From Bacillota bacterium (GTDB taxonomy: Bacteria > Bacillota > UBA994 > PWPR01), in assembly GCA_028280325.1 (NCBI GenBank), contig JANQLZ010000135.1, positions 1 to 49,373 on the forward strand: DNA of 49,373 nt, written 5' to 3'. The translations under genes were made by a program, and so were the position numbers. This document shows positions 32,773-40,372 of this stretch, piece after piece. The notes under the pieces were generated by a model. The model was given only the letters and a program-made list of their open reading frames with translations, was not told the DNA's origin and ran no database searches. How positions within the stretch are numbered: the stretch's first letter is position 1; every line of letters starts with the position of its first letter.

Positions 32773-33729
32773 TTATTTGGGCAAATAATTAACTGGATTT
32801 CTTCTGACATTGTTAACCCTTACTTCGTAGTGCAAATGCGGCCCAGTGCTTGTGCCACTATTTCCGGACAGCGCAATAACCTGGCCTTTATCCACACTTT
32901 CACCTACTTTAACTTTGAATCTCCGCAGGTGGGCGTAAAGAGTTTTAAACCCCATGCCATGGTCAATTATCACATGATAACCATAGCCATAAGAATACTT
33001 TGCTGATATAATCACCCCGGGAGCAGTTGCCTTAACAGGAGTGCTGTAGCTGGCAGCGATGTCGACGCCATTGTGAAAATCCCGTCCCGTTCCAAAGGGC
33101 GAACGTCTATAGCCAAAATAAGATGTTATATGTCCTCTTACCGGCCAGATATCCGGCGTAGCTGCCAGAGTTTTAGTATAAATGACAACCTCTTCTTCCA
33201 GGTTCTCCAGGCTGTCGTTTTGAACCGGCACCTGATTCTCCAGGATTCCCAGATTTACTTCCAGCTCTGATAAAGTTCTGGTCAATGTACTTCTGCCGCT
33301 TAATATGTATCTGTTTGGGTCTACAGCCATGAGCTGTTCTGAGGGCGCTATCAGCTGGTCGCTGGTCACATTTGCTGCCTGAGGAGATTCTGTGGAACTA
33401 CTGCTCTCATTCTCGATTTCAAGCATATCCCGAATTGAGTTATCGAAGCTTTCCATATTGCGAACCTGCTCACGCAGCCGTTCGGTTATAGCTGCAAACT
33501 CCAGAACCTGATCCTGCAGGTTTTGATTTTCAGCCAGTACCTCTTCATAATCCTTGGCAAAGGCCTTGTACTCGATTATATTTTTGGCACCTACAAACAG
33601 GGTGACAACCAAGCAAATTAAAACCACCAGCGCCACTTTGATTAATGTAAACGGCACATTTAGTGAAATCGGCTTGTCACCATTAAAAGGAGCGATAATT
33701 ATCGCAAAGCCATTATTCTCTTTGTTCAA
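32773..33729 (-). CDS. M23-family peptidoglycan endopeptidase
   Basis: A 318 aa protein with a short cytoplasmic end, one transmembrane helix (IKVALVVLICLVVTLFVGA, about 29-47), a coiled coil (about 55-100), a linker and a C-terminal M23/LytM domain. The Zn site has the first His and Asp in FHNGVDIA and HLHYEVR at the end, with YAHL between. All catalytic residues are present. Start TTG with GGGGATGG. Operon with bactofilin. Confidence 0.92.
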   Translation of the reverse strand: MNKENNGFAIIIAPFNGDKPISLNVPFTLIKVALVVLICLVVTLFVGAKNIIEYKAFAKDYEEVLAENQNLQDQVLEFAAITERLREQVRNMESFDNSIRDMLEIENESSSSTESPQAANVTSDQLIAPSEQLMAVDPNRYILSGRSTLTRTLSELEVNLGILENQVPVQNDSLENLEEEVVIYTKTLAATPDIWPVRGHITSYFGYRRSPFGTGRDFHNGVDIAASYSTPVKATAPGVIISAKYSYGYGYHVIIDHGMGFKTLYAHLRRFKVKVGESVDKGQVIALSGNSGTSTGPHLHYEVRVNNVRRNPVNYLPK

Positions 33730-34060
33730 TTAACCATCCCCTTCCACTGTTAGTAAGACGATTTGTGTGAAACAAATTGCTACCTGATAGACATACAATA
33801 ATAAGTGTAGGCAGTAAAGTTCGCTATTAATTGATAGATTCCTGCATTTTCAAATAAACTGAATAAAAAATTATTAAATAATAGATTATTTTTTTAGTCA
33901 GGCTGAGTTTGCTGACATATTTCCCGGGAAATCAACATCTTGCCTTATTTTTTTCGGTAAACCAGTATGTATAATTAATACATTTCTATTATAGTTGAAA
34001 AACAAAAAATTTACAATTTTTACAGCCATAATATTATGTTTAAATCAAACAGTTGATTTT
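33730..34060. other. AT-rich divergent intergenic region with two palindromes
   Basis: No ORF or RNA gene seen. It holds two dyads, ATTTCCC-GGGAAAT (33919-33932, perfect 14 bp) and ATGTAT-AATTA-ATACAT (33968-33984), which may be regulator sites for the M23/bactofilin operon. Confidence 0.4.
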
Positions 34061-34068
34061 CATTGTAC

Positions 34069-34108
34069 TTTTAACCTAATTTTAACTTTCTTCTGACAAT
34101 ACTTTTAC
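34069..34108 (+). promoter_or_regulatory. Phased response-regulator-like operator before the PspC gene
   Basis: Heptamers TTTTAAC (34069), TTTTAAC (34080), TTCTGAC (34091) and CTTTTAC (34102) are spaced exactly 11 bp. Direct repeats with an 11 bp period are typical of OmpR/PhoB-type regulators, and such a regulator gene is 1.9 kb downstream. Confidence 0.55.
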
Positions 34109-34192
34109 CGTATAAACGTAAAATATTATTAAGATAATAAATTAACAGTGAATTGTAAAACTGCCCAGATTAAAGATAGGAAGTGAATTTGT

Positions 34193-34576
34193 ATGTCAAC
34201 CCAATTATATCGCTCGCGTACACAGCAAAAAATAGCAGGAGTCTGCGGGGGCATAGCTGAATATTTTTCAGTAGATGTAACCCTGATACGTATCATAACC
34301 CTGTTCCTGATTTTCACCGGCAGCGGGCTTTTATTTTATATTATTGCCTGGCTGGTAATTCCGGAAGCTCCCGTAGACTATGAATATACAGAGATGATGA
34401 GCGCCCATCCCAAACGCAATAATCAATATCTGCTGGGCTGGGGCCTGGTGCTGTTTGCCTCATCCATCATGGTTCAGAGATTTCTGCCTTTTATTCCGTT
34501 TAGGAAATACCTCTGGCCGGTTTTCTTGTTGGTTTTGGGCTACGTACTGATTACCAAGAACAAAAAAACCATTTAA
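34193..34576 (+). CDS. PspC-domain membrane protein
   Basis: A 127 aa protein. An N-terminal PspC domain (LYRSRTQQKIAGVCGGIAEYFSVDVTLIR, then the helix IITLFLIFTGSGLLFYIIAWLVIP) is followed by two more membrane helices in the C-terminal half, resembling LiaI-like domains. PspC proteins take part in envelope-stress signalling. It is first in a plus-strand cluster with two DUF4342 genes and a two-component system, and has a phased operator array upstream. Confidence 0.87.
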   Translation: MSTQLYRSRTQQKIAGVCGGIAEYFSVDVTLIRIITLFLIFTGSGLLFYIIAWLVIPEAPVDYEYTEMMSAHPKRNNQYLLGWGLVLFASSIMVQRFLPFIPFRKYLWPVFLLVLGYVLITKNKKTI

Positions 34577-34621
34577 CTCGATTTTAACCGGTTTTTAATT
34601 TAGATTCTACATGATTTTAAT
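34571..34621 (+). promoter_or_regulatory. Five-unit 11 bp-phased operator array before the first DUF4342 gene
   Basis: ATTTAAC (34571), TTTTAAC (34582), TTTTAAT (34593), ATTCTAC (34604) and TTTTAAT (34615) keep an exact 11 bp period, starting at the PspC stop codon. The motif matches the array upstream of the PspC gene, suggesting that one OmpR-type regulator controls both. Confidence 0.6.
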
Positions 34622-34669
34622 TTGCTGCATTCATACTAAACACAAACAATATAAAAGGAGGACATGAAA

Positions 34670-35146
34670 ATGTCTGTTTCAATTGAAAAAATCGATTTGC
34701 TAAAGGAAAGAACCAATGTCAGCTACAGCGAGGCTCAGGAAGTACTGCAAAAGTTCGACGGCAATGTTGTAGAGGCGTTGATATATTTAGAGAGCGCTAA
34801 TCGAACCAACATCAAAGGTTCGACCAGCCATACTAAAAACCAAGCCCATACCAGGGAGAACATCCACCACGACAAGTTCAGACAGCATAAAAAGACCTTC
34901 AAAAAGGTGTTGTCAAGACTACATGCCACTCATTTATTGATTAAAAATGACAAGAGCAGTCTGATCAACCTGCCGCTGACCATCGCCCTGCCGCTGGTCT
35001 TGTTTACCCTGCCTGTCTCGATATTTGTTTTGATCGTGGTGGCGCTGACCGGGCATAAAATAGCTATTGTTAAACCCAATGGCATTAATTTTTCCATTAA
35101 TCAGGTTGTCGAATTTGTTGATGACAAAGAAAAGCAACCCGAGTAA
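34670..35146 (+). CDS. DUF4342 protein, paralogue 1
   Basis: A 158 aa protein. The N-terminal UBA-like helical segment reads IDLLKERTNVSYSEAQEVLQ and FDGNVVEALIYLES. A basic linker leads to a hydrophobic hairpin (LPLTIALPLVLFTLPVSIFV and onward, about 105-135) and a short tail. It probably sits on the membrane with the UBA-like part inside. AGGAGG is 8 nt from the ATG at 34670; the ATG at 34664 is too close. Function unknown; its neighbours suggest an envelope-related role. Confidence 0.85.
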   Translation: MSVSIEKIDLLKERTNVSYSEAQEVLQKFDGNVVEALIYLESANRTNIKGSTSHTKNQAHTRENIHHDKFRQHKKTFKKVLSRLHATHLLIKNDKSSLINLPLTIALPLVLFTLPVSIFVLIVVALTGHKIAIVKPNGINFSINQVVEFVDDKEKQPE

Positions 35147-35304
35147 TCTGGCTGCCAAGCTGATTGAAGCTAATCTAGTCTATTACTTAGCTGGTAATCT
35201 GTTTAACAGCTGGACGTGGGGTTAAAAGTTAAAAAGTTTTTGCTGTACTAAGCAATAAAAATATAGTTACGATATTTTAGATAAAAAGGAGGTATAATAT
35301 ATCA

Positions 35305-35757
35305 ATGGCCATTGAAAAAATTGACCTGCTGATGGAAAGAGCAAGAATCGGATACAAAGAGGCCCGTGATACTTTAGAGCAATTTGACGGTAATGTAGTT
35401 GAAGCCCTGGTATATTTGGAAAGCAGCCAAAAAACAACAAAATACCACCAAAAAAGATTTGTACAGCAGCCCGCCAGCATCCTGTCAAAATTGAGTGACA
35501 GCATAGCTCAAATGCATGCTACCAGGTTTACGCTGGCCAGTAGCGTACGCAAGATTTTGGATCTGCCGCTGACAGTTGCTATTCTCTGTTTGCTGATAGC
35601 CTTACCGCTCTCAGCGCCGCTATTAGTTATTGCTTTGCTCTCTGGTTACAAGATGACGATTATTCAACCGGGTGGCAAAAAAGTTAAGTTCACTGAGTCA
35701 GTTGTTGACAGTAGAAATCAGCCGGTAAAGGCTACCTCTGTAGACGTAGAAAAATGA
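35305..35757 (+). CDS. DUF4342 protein, paralogue 2
   Basis: A 150 aa protein with the same plan as its upstream neighbour: UBA-like start (IDLLMERARIGYKEARDTLE, FDGNVVEALVYLES), then LDLPLTVAILCLLIALPLSA hydrophobic segments and a polar tail. Conserved blocks between the two copies (FDGNVVEAL.YLES, MHAT/LHAT, LPLT.A) show a tandem duplication. AAAGGAGG upstream. The intergenic sequence before it contains GTTAAAAGTTAAAAAG, related to the operator motif but not 11 bp phased. Confidence 0.85.
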   Translation: MAIEKIDLLMERARIGYKEARDTLEQFDGNVVEALVYLESSQKTTKYHQKRFVQQPASILSKLSDSIAQMHATRFTLASSVRKILDLPLTVAILCLLIALPLSAPLLVIALLSGYKMTIIQPGGKKVKFTESVVDSRNQPVKATSVDVEK

Positions 35758-35805
35758 TAACTTGATAGCTGTTAATAGATACTTCCTTAGTGCTTGTTAA
35801 CATCA

Positions 35806-35881
35806 AGAGGCTGTTGATGTACTACTACAGAGCTAGAATATATGCAAGGCAACAATGATTAGACACTCCATCAACAGCCTC
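35806..35881. repeat. Hairpin with GAGGCTGTTGATG arms
   Basis: GAGGCTGTTGATG (35807-35819) and CATCAACAGCCTC (35869-35881) are perfect inverted arms around 49 nt. The ends recall GGCTGTTGAAAA of hairpin repeat G, but the conserved loop is missing. It may be a terminator for the DUF4342 unit or a diverged repeat. Confidence 0.55.
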
Positions 35882-35992
35882 GATTATTTATAATACTTTG
35901 CAGCAGCCTTCCACCCTATTTGTGACAGGCTGTTGTTTTTTATGATTTAAGTTATAATAAGTAAAAGGAATTAAACTCAATGGAGGTTATTG

Positions 35993-36685
35993 ATGAATAG
36001 AATACTGATTATTGAAGATGACGTTAAGATAGCCCGTTTTTTAGAACTGGAACTGCAGCATGAGGGCTATCAAACCAGGGCGGTGCACGATGGGCGCAAG
36101 GGCCTGGAACTGGCATTACGCAATGAACATGATTTATTGATACTGGATTTGATGCTGCCCGGCTTAAATGGCCTGGAAATATGCCGTCGGGTAAGGCAGC
36201 AGTATCAAACTCCGATCATTATGCTTACAGCTCGAGATGATACCATTGATAAGGTTATGGGGCTGGACCAGGGGGCTGATGATTATATTACCAAGCCTTT
36301 TGCCATAGAGGAACTGCTGGCCCGAATTAGAGTCCTCAGCAGAAGAATGCAGCCCGCAACAGCTAACCAGTGTAATCAATATAAATACGGCTCGCTGGTG
36401 ATTAACATCGCTGAGCATACCGTCACTTATCAAAGCAATTCTATTGAATTAACCCGCACTGAGTTTGAATTATTACTGTATTTAGCCCGCAACCGCAATA
36501 TTGCCCTCACCAGAGACCAAATATTAGATGCAGTCTGGGGAGAGGACTATTTTGGCGGTCACAAGATTGTCGATGTCTATATTCGTTATTTAAGAAGCAA
36601 AATCGACGATGTTTACAATACTAACTTTATCCATACTGTCAGAGGGGTAGGGTACTCATTTAGAAATGAAAAAACTTCGTCTTAA
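35993..36685 (+). CDS. OmpR-family response regulator
   Basis: A 230 aa regulator. The receiver domain (1-120) has the acidic pocket IIEDD, the phospho-acceptor Asp in LLILDLMLPGLNG and Lys in ITKPFAIEEL. The C-terminal winged helix (about 130-228) has LTRTEFELLLYLARNRN and the recognition region HKIVDVYIRYLRSKID. ATG 35993 has GGAGG 6 nt upstream. It overlaps the kinase gene by 20 bp. Its targets may include the phased TTTTAAC arrays upstream in the cluster (inference). Confidence 0.94.
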   Translation: MNRILIIEDDVKIARFLELELQHEGYQTRAVHDGRKGLELALRNEHDLLILDLMLPGLNGLEICRRVRQQYQTPIIMLTARDDTIDKVMGLDQGADDYITKPFAIEELLARIRVLSRRMQPATANQCNQYKYGSLVINIAEHTVTYQSNSIELTRTEFELLLYLARNRNIALTRDQILDAVWGEDYFGGHKIVDVYIRYLRSKIDDVYNTNFIHTVRGVGYSFRNEKTSS

Positions 36686-38168
36686 AAAGACAAAACCAAA
36701 ACCCAAACAGAAAAACCGTAAACAGCCTAATAAAACTGCTAGAAGCAATGTCGGTTTAGTAGACTATTTTATGTCTATGTTCAGGTTTAATATTCGTTTT
36801 AAGTTTACAATTGGCTATGCTATTCAAATCCTGTTCTTAGTGATTGTCATGGCAGTTACCATTTATTATGGTGCCTGCCAGTATGTCTGGCGCACCCAGC
36901 TCAGTTCATTTCACAACAATTCTGAAAACCTGGAGCTGCTAATCAACACCGGCTATAACTACAGCTCAGAAACTATAAAAGATATAACTGATAACTTAGG
37001 GCTGGAAATTCTGGTTTACAATACGGAGTTTGAACAGCTTTACAGTTACCCGGGATCCAAAACCGAAGAATTTGATCTGAGCAGATTTGACAACAGCTAC
37101 CAATGGTGGACTGGACACAGATTTCCTAATTTGTATAAAAAAATATCCATCGAGAACAACAGCGAAGCAACTATTTTTATTGTTCTTAAAAAAATGCTTC
37201 ATCACCAGATCGACCTTTTTAACATTCTGATGCCACCAGTAATCATCCTGCTGTTTATCCTGTATTTTGGTGCAGTAAAATCAGCATCAAAAATGGCTCA
37301 GCGCTACCTGGAACCGATTCATACCATGACCTCGCAGGTGCGGAAAATATCTGCGCAAAATCTAAGCACTCGTTTAGACATCAGAGGAACCAAGGATGAA
37401 CTGAAAGACCTGGCCCATACTTTTAATCAAATGCTCGATGGCATAAGCCGCAGCTATGAGCGTGAAAAGCAGTTTGTTTCGGATGCTTCTCATGAGCTGC
37501 GCACTCCCATTGCCGTTATTAAAGGCTATGCTGCCCTGGTGCAGCGCTGGGGCAAGAACGACCCTGAGGTCTTGAATGAAAGTATTCAGGCCATTGTCAG
37601 CGAAGCTGACAGCATGCAGAGCCTGGTTGAAAGCCTGCTGTTTATTGCCAGAAAAGATCGTGGCACTTTAAAAATGGAGCTCCAGGACTTTAATATATCT
37701 GATCTGGTCAGTGAAATTGTCAGAGATACTAAGCTGATAGACAAAAACCACCGGATCTTGGACGACATCGCCAAAAACCTGACCCAATACGGCAGTGCTG
37801 ACAAACTGAAACAGGCCTTTCGCATACTGGTTGATAACAGTATCAAATATACCCCCGATCGTGGGATTATTCAGATCGATTTAAAGTCCTCAGATAAGCA
37901 CAATATTTTTATGATCTGCGACACCGGGATAGGTATCAGCAAAGAGGATTTGCCTCATATTTTCGATAGATTTTACCGGGCTGACAAATCACGAACCCGT
38001 TACAATGAAAAAGAAAGTGGTGGAGGAACCGGACTGGGGCTGTCTATTGCCAAAATAATTATCGAACAGCACGGTGGACGGGTAATAGTTGAAAGTGAGA
38101 TCAATATTGGCACTAAATTTGCAGTATTTCTGCCCAAAAAAGCCGATAGCTTTTATAGCCAGCAGTGA
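36666..38168 (+). CDS. Sensor histidine kinase
   Basis: A 500 aa membrane kinase. An unusual lysine-rich cytoplasmic start (about 1-30) precedes TM1 (about 48-70), an extracytoplasmic sensor of about 105 residues, TM2 (about 180-200), a HAMP domain, the HisKA site FVSDASHELRTPIAVIKG near 275, and an ATPase domain with DNSIKYTPDRG, DTGIGISKEDLPHIFDRFYR and GGGTGLGLSIA. Partner of the overlapping response regulator. The signal is not known; the cluster contents suggest envelope state. Confidence 0.94.
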   Translation: MKKLRLKKTKPKPKQKNRKQPNKTARSNVGLVDYFMSMFRFNIRFKFTIGYAIQILFLVIVMAVTIYYGACQYVWRTQLSSFHNNSENLELLINTGYNYSSETIKDITDNLGLEILVYNTEFEQLYSYPGSKTEEFDLSRFDNSYQWWTGHRFPNLYKKISIENNSEATIFIVLKKMLHHQIDLFNILMPPVIILLFILYFGAVKSASKMAQRYLEPIHTMTSQVRKISAQNLSTRLDIRGTKDELKDLAHTFNQMLDGISRSYEREKQFVSDASHELRTPIAVIKGYAALVQRWGKNDPEVLNESIQAIVSEADSMQSLVESLLFIARKDRGTLKMELQDFNISDLVSEIVRDTKLIDKNHRILDDIAKNLTQYGSADKLKQAFRILVDNSIKYTPDRGIIQIDLKSSDKHNIFMICDTGIGISKEDLPHIFDRFYRADKSRTRYNEKESGGGTGLGLSIAKIIIEQHGGRVIVESEINIGTKFAVFLPKKADSFYSQQ

Positions 38169-38171
38169 GCG

Positions 38172-38203
38172 CCACAGTTTACAGCTAAGCTGTTGAACTG
38201 TGG
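38172..38203. terminator. Hairpin between convergent kinase and membrane-protein genes
   Basis: CCACAGTT / AACTGTGG with inner ACAGC/GCTGT arms, overlapping the last codons of the minus-strand gene. It lacks a T-run on either side, so it is a weak terminator or an end-stabilising hairpin. Confidence 0.5.
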
Positions 38204-38859
38204 GCCAAAACAGGCCGGATTATGATAGTAAAAGCAATAGATATTAAAGCCGGCAGGCCATAATTATGCCAGAGCGGCGGCATAACCATATTGGTTAATT
38301 CAACCGTCAGATAAGGTATTATATAGATCAGCAGATAGGGTATAGCCGCCAACATAGTAGCCGGCCGGTATTCATCTGCTAGTAAAGCCTGTTTGATTCT
38401 GCTCCAGGAAAACCTGCCGCTGTCCACAATAGCAGCTAGGCTGATCAAATACAAAATGCCTACTATTGAATACAAAACAGTAGTTAAAATGTTAAACAAG
38501 ATGTAGAATCCAATGCGGGCCAGAGAGCTGAGGATAAACAGCAGAATCAAGTCCACTACAAAAAAAAGCACGCTGACCATCACTACCTGCAACAATATAC
38601 CTAATAAGGCCGGCCGTTTCTGGTCTCTCAATCTTTTAATACTAAATAAAAATAATGCCAAGACAGTGATGATAAGAACAGTATTGATAAGAGAGGCCCT
38701 GGCTAAACCAAAATCAAAGGCATATTCCTGCCTGAAAACAATACTGACCCAAGCCTTTCTCAGCTCACTAAACGGCACCCCAACAGACTCGATCATCATT
38801 TGTATTAAAAAATATCCTCCTAAAGAGAAGAGAGTTAAAAAGCGCAGATTTTTATTCAT
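38185..38859 (-). CDS. Polytopic membrane protein of unknown function
   Basis: A 224 aa protein with about six hydrophobic segments (e.g. LINTVLIITVLALFLFSI, LLQVVMVSVLFFVVDLILLF, ATMLAAIPYLLIYIIPYL). No family recognised. AAAGGA is suitably placed for the ATG at 38859 (MNKNLRFLTLFSLGG); the upstream extension to 38904 has no clear RBS. It follows pxpA by 55 bp on the same strand and may be co-transcribed. Confidence 0.7.
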   Translation of the reverse strand: MNKNLRFLTLFSLGGYFLIQMMIESVGVPFSELRKAWVSIVFRQEYAFDFGLARASLINTVLIITVLALFLFSIKRLRDQKRPALLGILLQVVMVSVLFFVVDLILLFILSSLARIGFYILFNILTTVLYSIVGILYLISLAAIVDSGRFSWSRIKQALLADEYRPATMLAAIPYLLIYIIPYLTVELTNMVMPPLWHNYGLPALISIAFTIIIRPVLAHSSTA

Positions 38860-38914
38860 AGCAATCCATCCTTTTATTGATATCCACCAATCGCAGCTGA
38901 GCACTGCCAGTCGG

Positions 38915-39664
38915 TTACTGCGGAGCCTGTACCGTAACCCCGGCCTGTTGCAGCCCCTCTCTTATCGACCGGGCCAGACGAATCGCTGCTGGATTATCTC
39001 CATGCAGGCAAACGGTTTCAGAACTGAGCTTTAAGGGCTGTCCAGTGTAGGTAATTACCTCCTGATCGCAGACCATTTTCAGGGTGCGCTCAACGACCTC
39101 TACGGCATCGTGCAACACAGAATTAGGAAGTTTGCGGGAAACCAGAGAGCCGTCTAGATTGTAAGCACGATCGGCAAACACCTCGTGCACCACCTTTAAA
39201 CCCATCTCTGTACTGACAGTCGCCAGCATCGAACCCGGCTGGGCAAATACGATTAAACTGTTATCGTATAACTTAATGGCCAGGGCAATGGCAGCAGCAA
39301 TATCTTTATCTTTACCGGCCATGTTATAGATCGCGCCATGGGGTTTAACATGCCATAGCTTGACCCGGTTTGCCCGGCAAAAAGCAGCTATTGCTCCCAG
39401 TTGATACAAGATGTAGTCAACGATTTCAGCTGAACTGCAGTGCATTTCTCTGCGGCCAAAACCCCAGGTATCGGGAAACGAAGGATGAGCTCCAATATGG
39501 ACCTGGTGCTCAGCACACATTTTAACACTCTCCTGCATCAAATGAGGGTTTCCGGCATGAAAACCGCAGGCAATATTAGCTGAACTCAATAACGGAATTA
39601 ACTCCTGGTCAAAACCGGCCCCTTCACCCAAATCAGCGTTTAAATCAATTGTCCAGTTTGGCAT
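38915..39664 (-). CDS. pxpA: 5-oxoprolinase subunit A
   Basis: A 249 aa protein of the LamB/YcsF family. Visible: DLNADLGEGAGFDQELIPLL at the start, SSANIACGFHAGNPHLM, IGAHPSFPDTWGFGRREM, VKPHGAIYN and ETVCLHGDNP. PxpA works with PxpB and PxpC to hydrolyse 5-oxoproline to glutamate with ATP. The B and C genes are not adjacent, so they must lie elsewhere or be absent. A pyroglutamyl peptidase gene 6 kb away would supply 5-oxoproline. Confidence 0.93.
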   Translation of the reverse strand: MPNWTIDLNADLGEGAGFDQELIPLLSSANIACGFHAGNPHLMQESVKMCAEHQVHIGAHPSFPDTWGFGRREMHCSSAEIVDYILYQLGAIAAFCRANRVKLWHVKPHGAIYNMAGKDKDIAAAIALAIKLYDNSLIVFAQPGSMLATVSTEMGLKVVHEVFADRAYNLDGSLVSRKLPNSVLHDAVEVVERTLKMVCDQEVITYTGQPLKLSSETVCLHGDNPAAIRLARSIREGLQQAGVTVQAPQ

Positions 39665-39714
39665 GGTACATCCCCTATCCTTTCGTTTTTGGTTTGTTGC
39701 TTCGTTTTCAGGGA

Positions 39715-39833
39715 AGCTTCCATAATTAATGCTATCTCTGCGTTATACGAGAAAAATGCTCAAAGATATACTACTCGTATTATCTTTATCACATTGTTCT
39801 CTATGCCTTGATCTTGCATCAATTCTGAAAGCC
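39715..39833 (+). repeat. Hairpin repeat, copy F (opposite orientation)
   Basis: Centre CAAAGAT-ATAC-TACTC-GTAT-TATCTTTA (39761-39788), box GCGTTATACGAG and terminal inverted ends AGCTTCCATAATT / AATTCTGAAAGCC. It has the reverse orientation to the other copies and lies upstream of pxpA, not behind a gene. Confidence 0.7.
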
Positions 39834-39848
39834 TAGACTTATTGACAC

Positions 39849-39965
39849 TTGCAGTCGGTTAGTTGCTGTTTTTTACGGGGCCCTAAGTATGCAATTGCTG
39901 AAACGATAGTTTAACGATTGCTGGAACAATAGCTAGAACGATTGTTTGACGTTGTATTAAGCGGA
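39849..39965. repeat. Degenerate 11-12 bp tandem array R1
   Basis: Units GCAATTGCTGAA, ACGATAGTTTA, ACGATTGCTGGA, ACAATAGCTAGA and ACGATTGTTTGA run in tandem from 39891, with GCAGTCGGTTA before them. Part of the 39665-40372 gene-free region bounded by hairpin repeats F and E. Confidence 0.55.
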
Positions 39966-40109
39966 ACAAAGTCTACATGGTCAGGGCTTCGAGCTAACTG
40001 TGCTCCCATAAATGGCCTATCTCTGCGTCATACAGATGTTTAGGGCTTAAGAAACTATTTTTATAACACACTCCTGAACTCAAATATGTAGAAAGACCTT
40101 GACGAAAGC

Positions 40110-40180
40110 GGCAACAAATTACGTCCAAAAACAACCGCCCAACTACTGCCAAACAATTGCCAGATAATTGTCCCCTCGTT
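40110..40180. repeat. Degenerate 11 bp tandem array R2
   Basis: On the minus strand: GACAATTATCTG, GCAATTGTTTG, GCAGTAGTTGG, GCGGTTGTTTT in tandem. Same unit as R3 and R4. Between R1 and this array (39966-40109) nothing is seen beyond scattered AT-rich sequence. Confidence 0.55.
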
Positions 40181-40236
40181 TATTCAGCAAACCCCCGTGA
40201 AAACCCCCTCTAACCGACGAAACGCAAGGCCTAACG

Positions 40237-40363
40237 TGGCTCACAGAATTGAGCCTAGATCAAGGAATAGTAATAAAATTTGCCAAACATAATACGAATC
40301 AGTATATGTTTGCAAATTTTCTTGCGTATGACGCAAAGGTAGGTTTAATTATGGGAGCCTCAG
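40237..40363 (-). repeat. Hairpin repeat, copy E
   Basis: Centre CAAACAT-A-ATAC-GAATCA-GTAT-ATGTTTG (40285-40313), box GCGTATGACGC and terminal inverted ends GTGGCTCACAGAATTG / AATTATGGGAGCC. It ends about 9 nt from the recD2 stop codon in the same orientation as copies A, B, D and G. Confidence 0.75.
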
Positions 40364-40372
40364 CGGAAAGAA

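Noticed and set aside
34061-34122. Simple sigma-A promoter at CTGACA...TATAAA before PspC
   Set aside because: The spacer would be only 12 bp; the repeats fit an operator array better.
39715-40363. Insertion sequence between hairpin repeats F and E
   Set aside because: No transposase-like reading frame in either strand.
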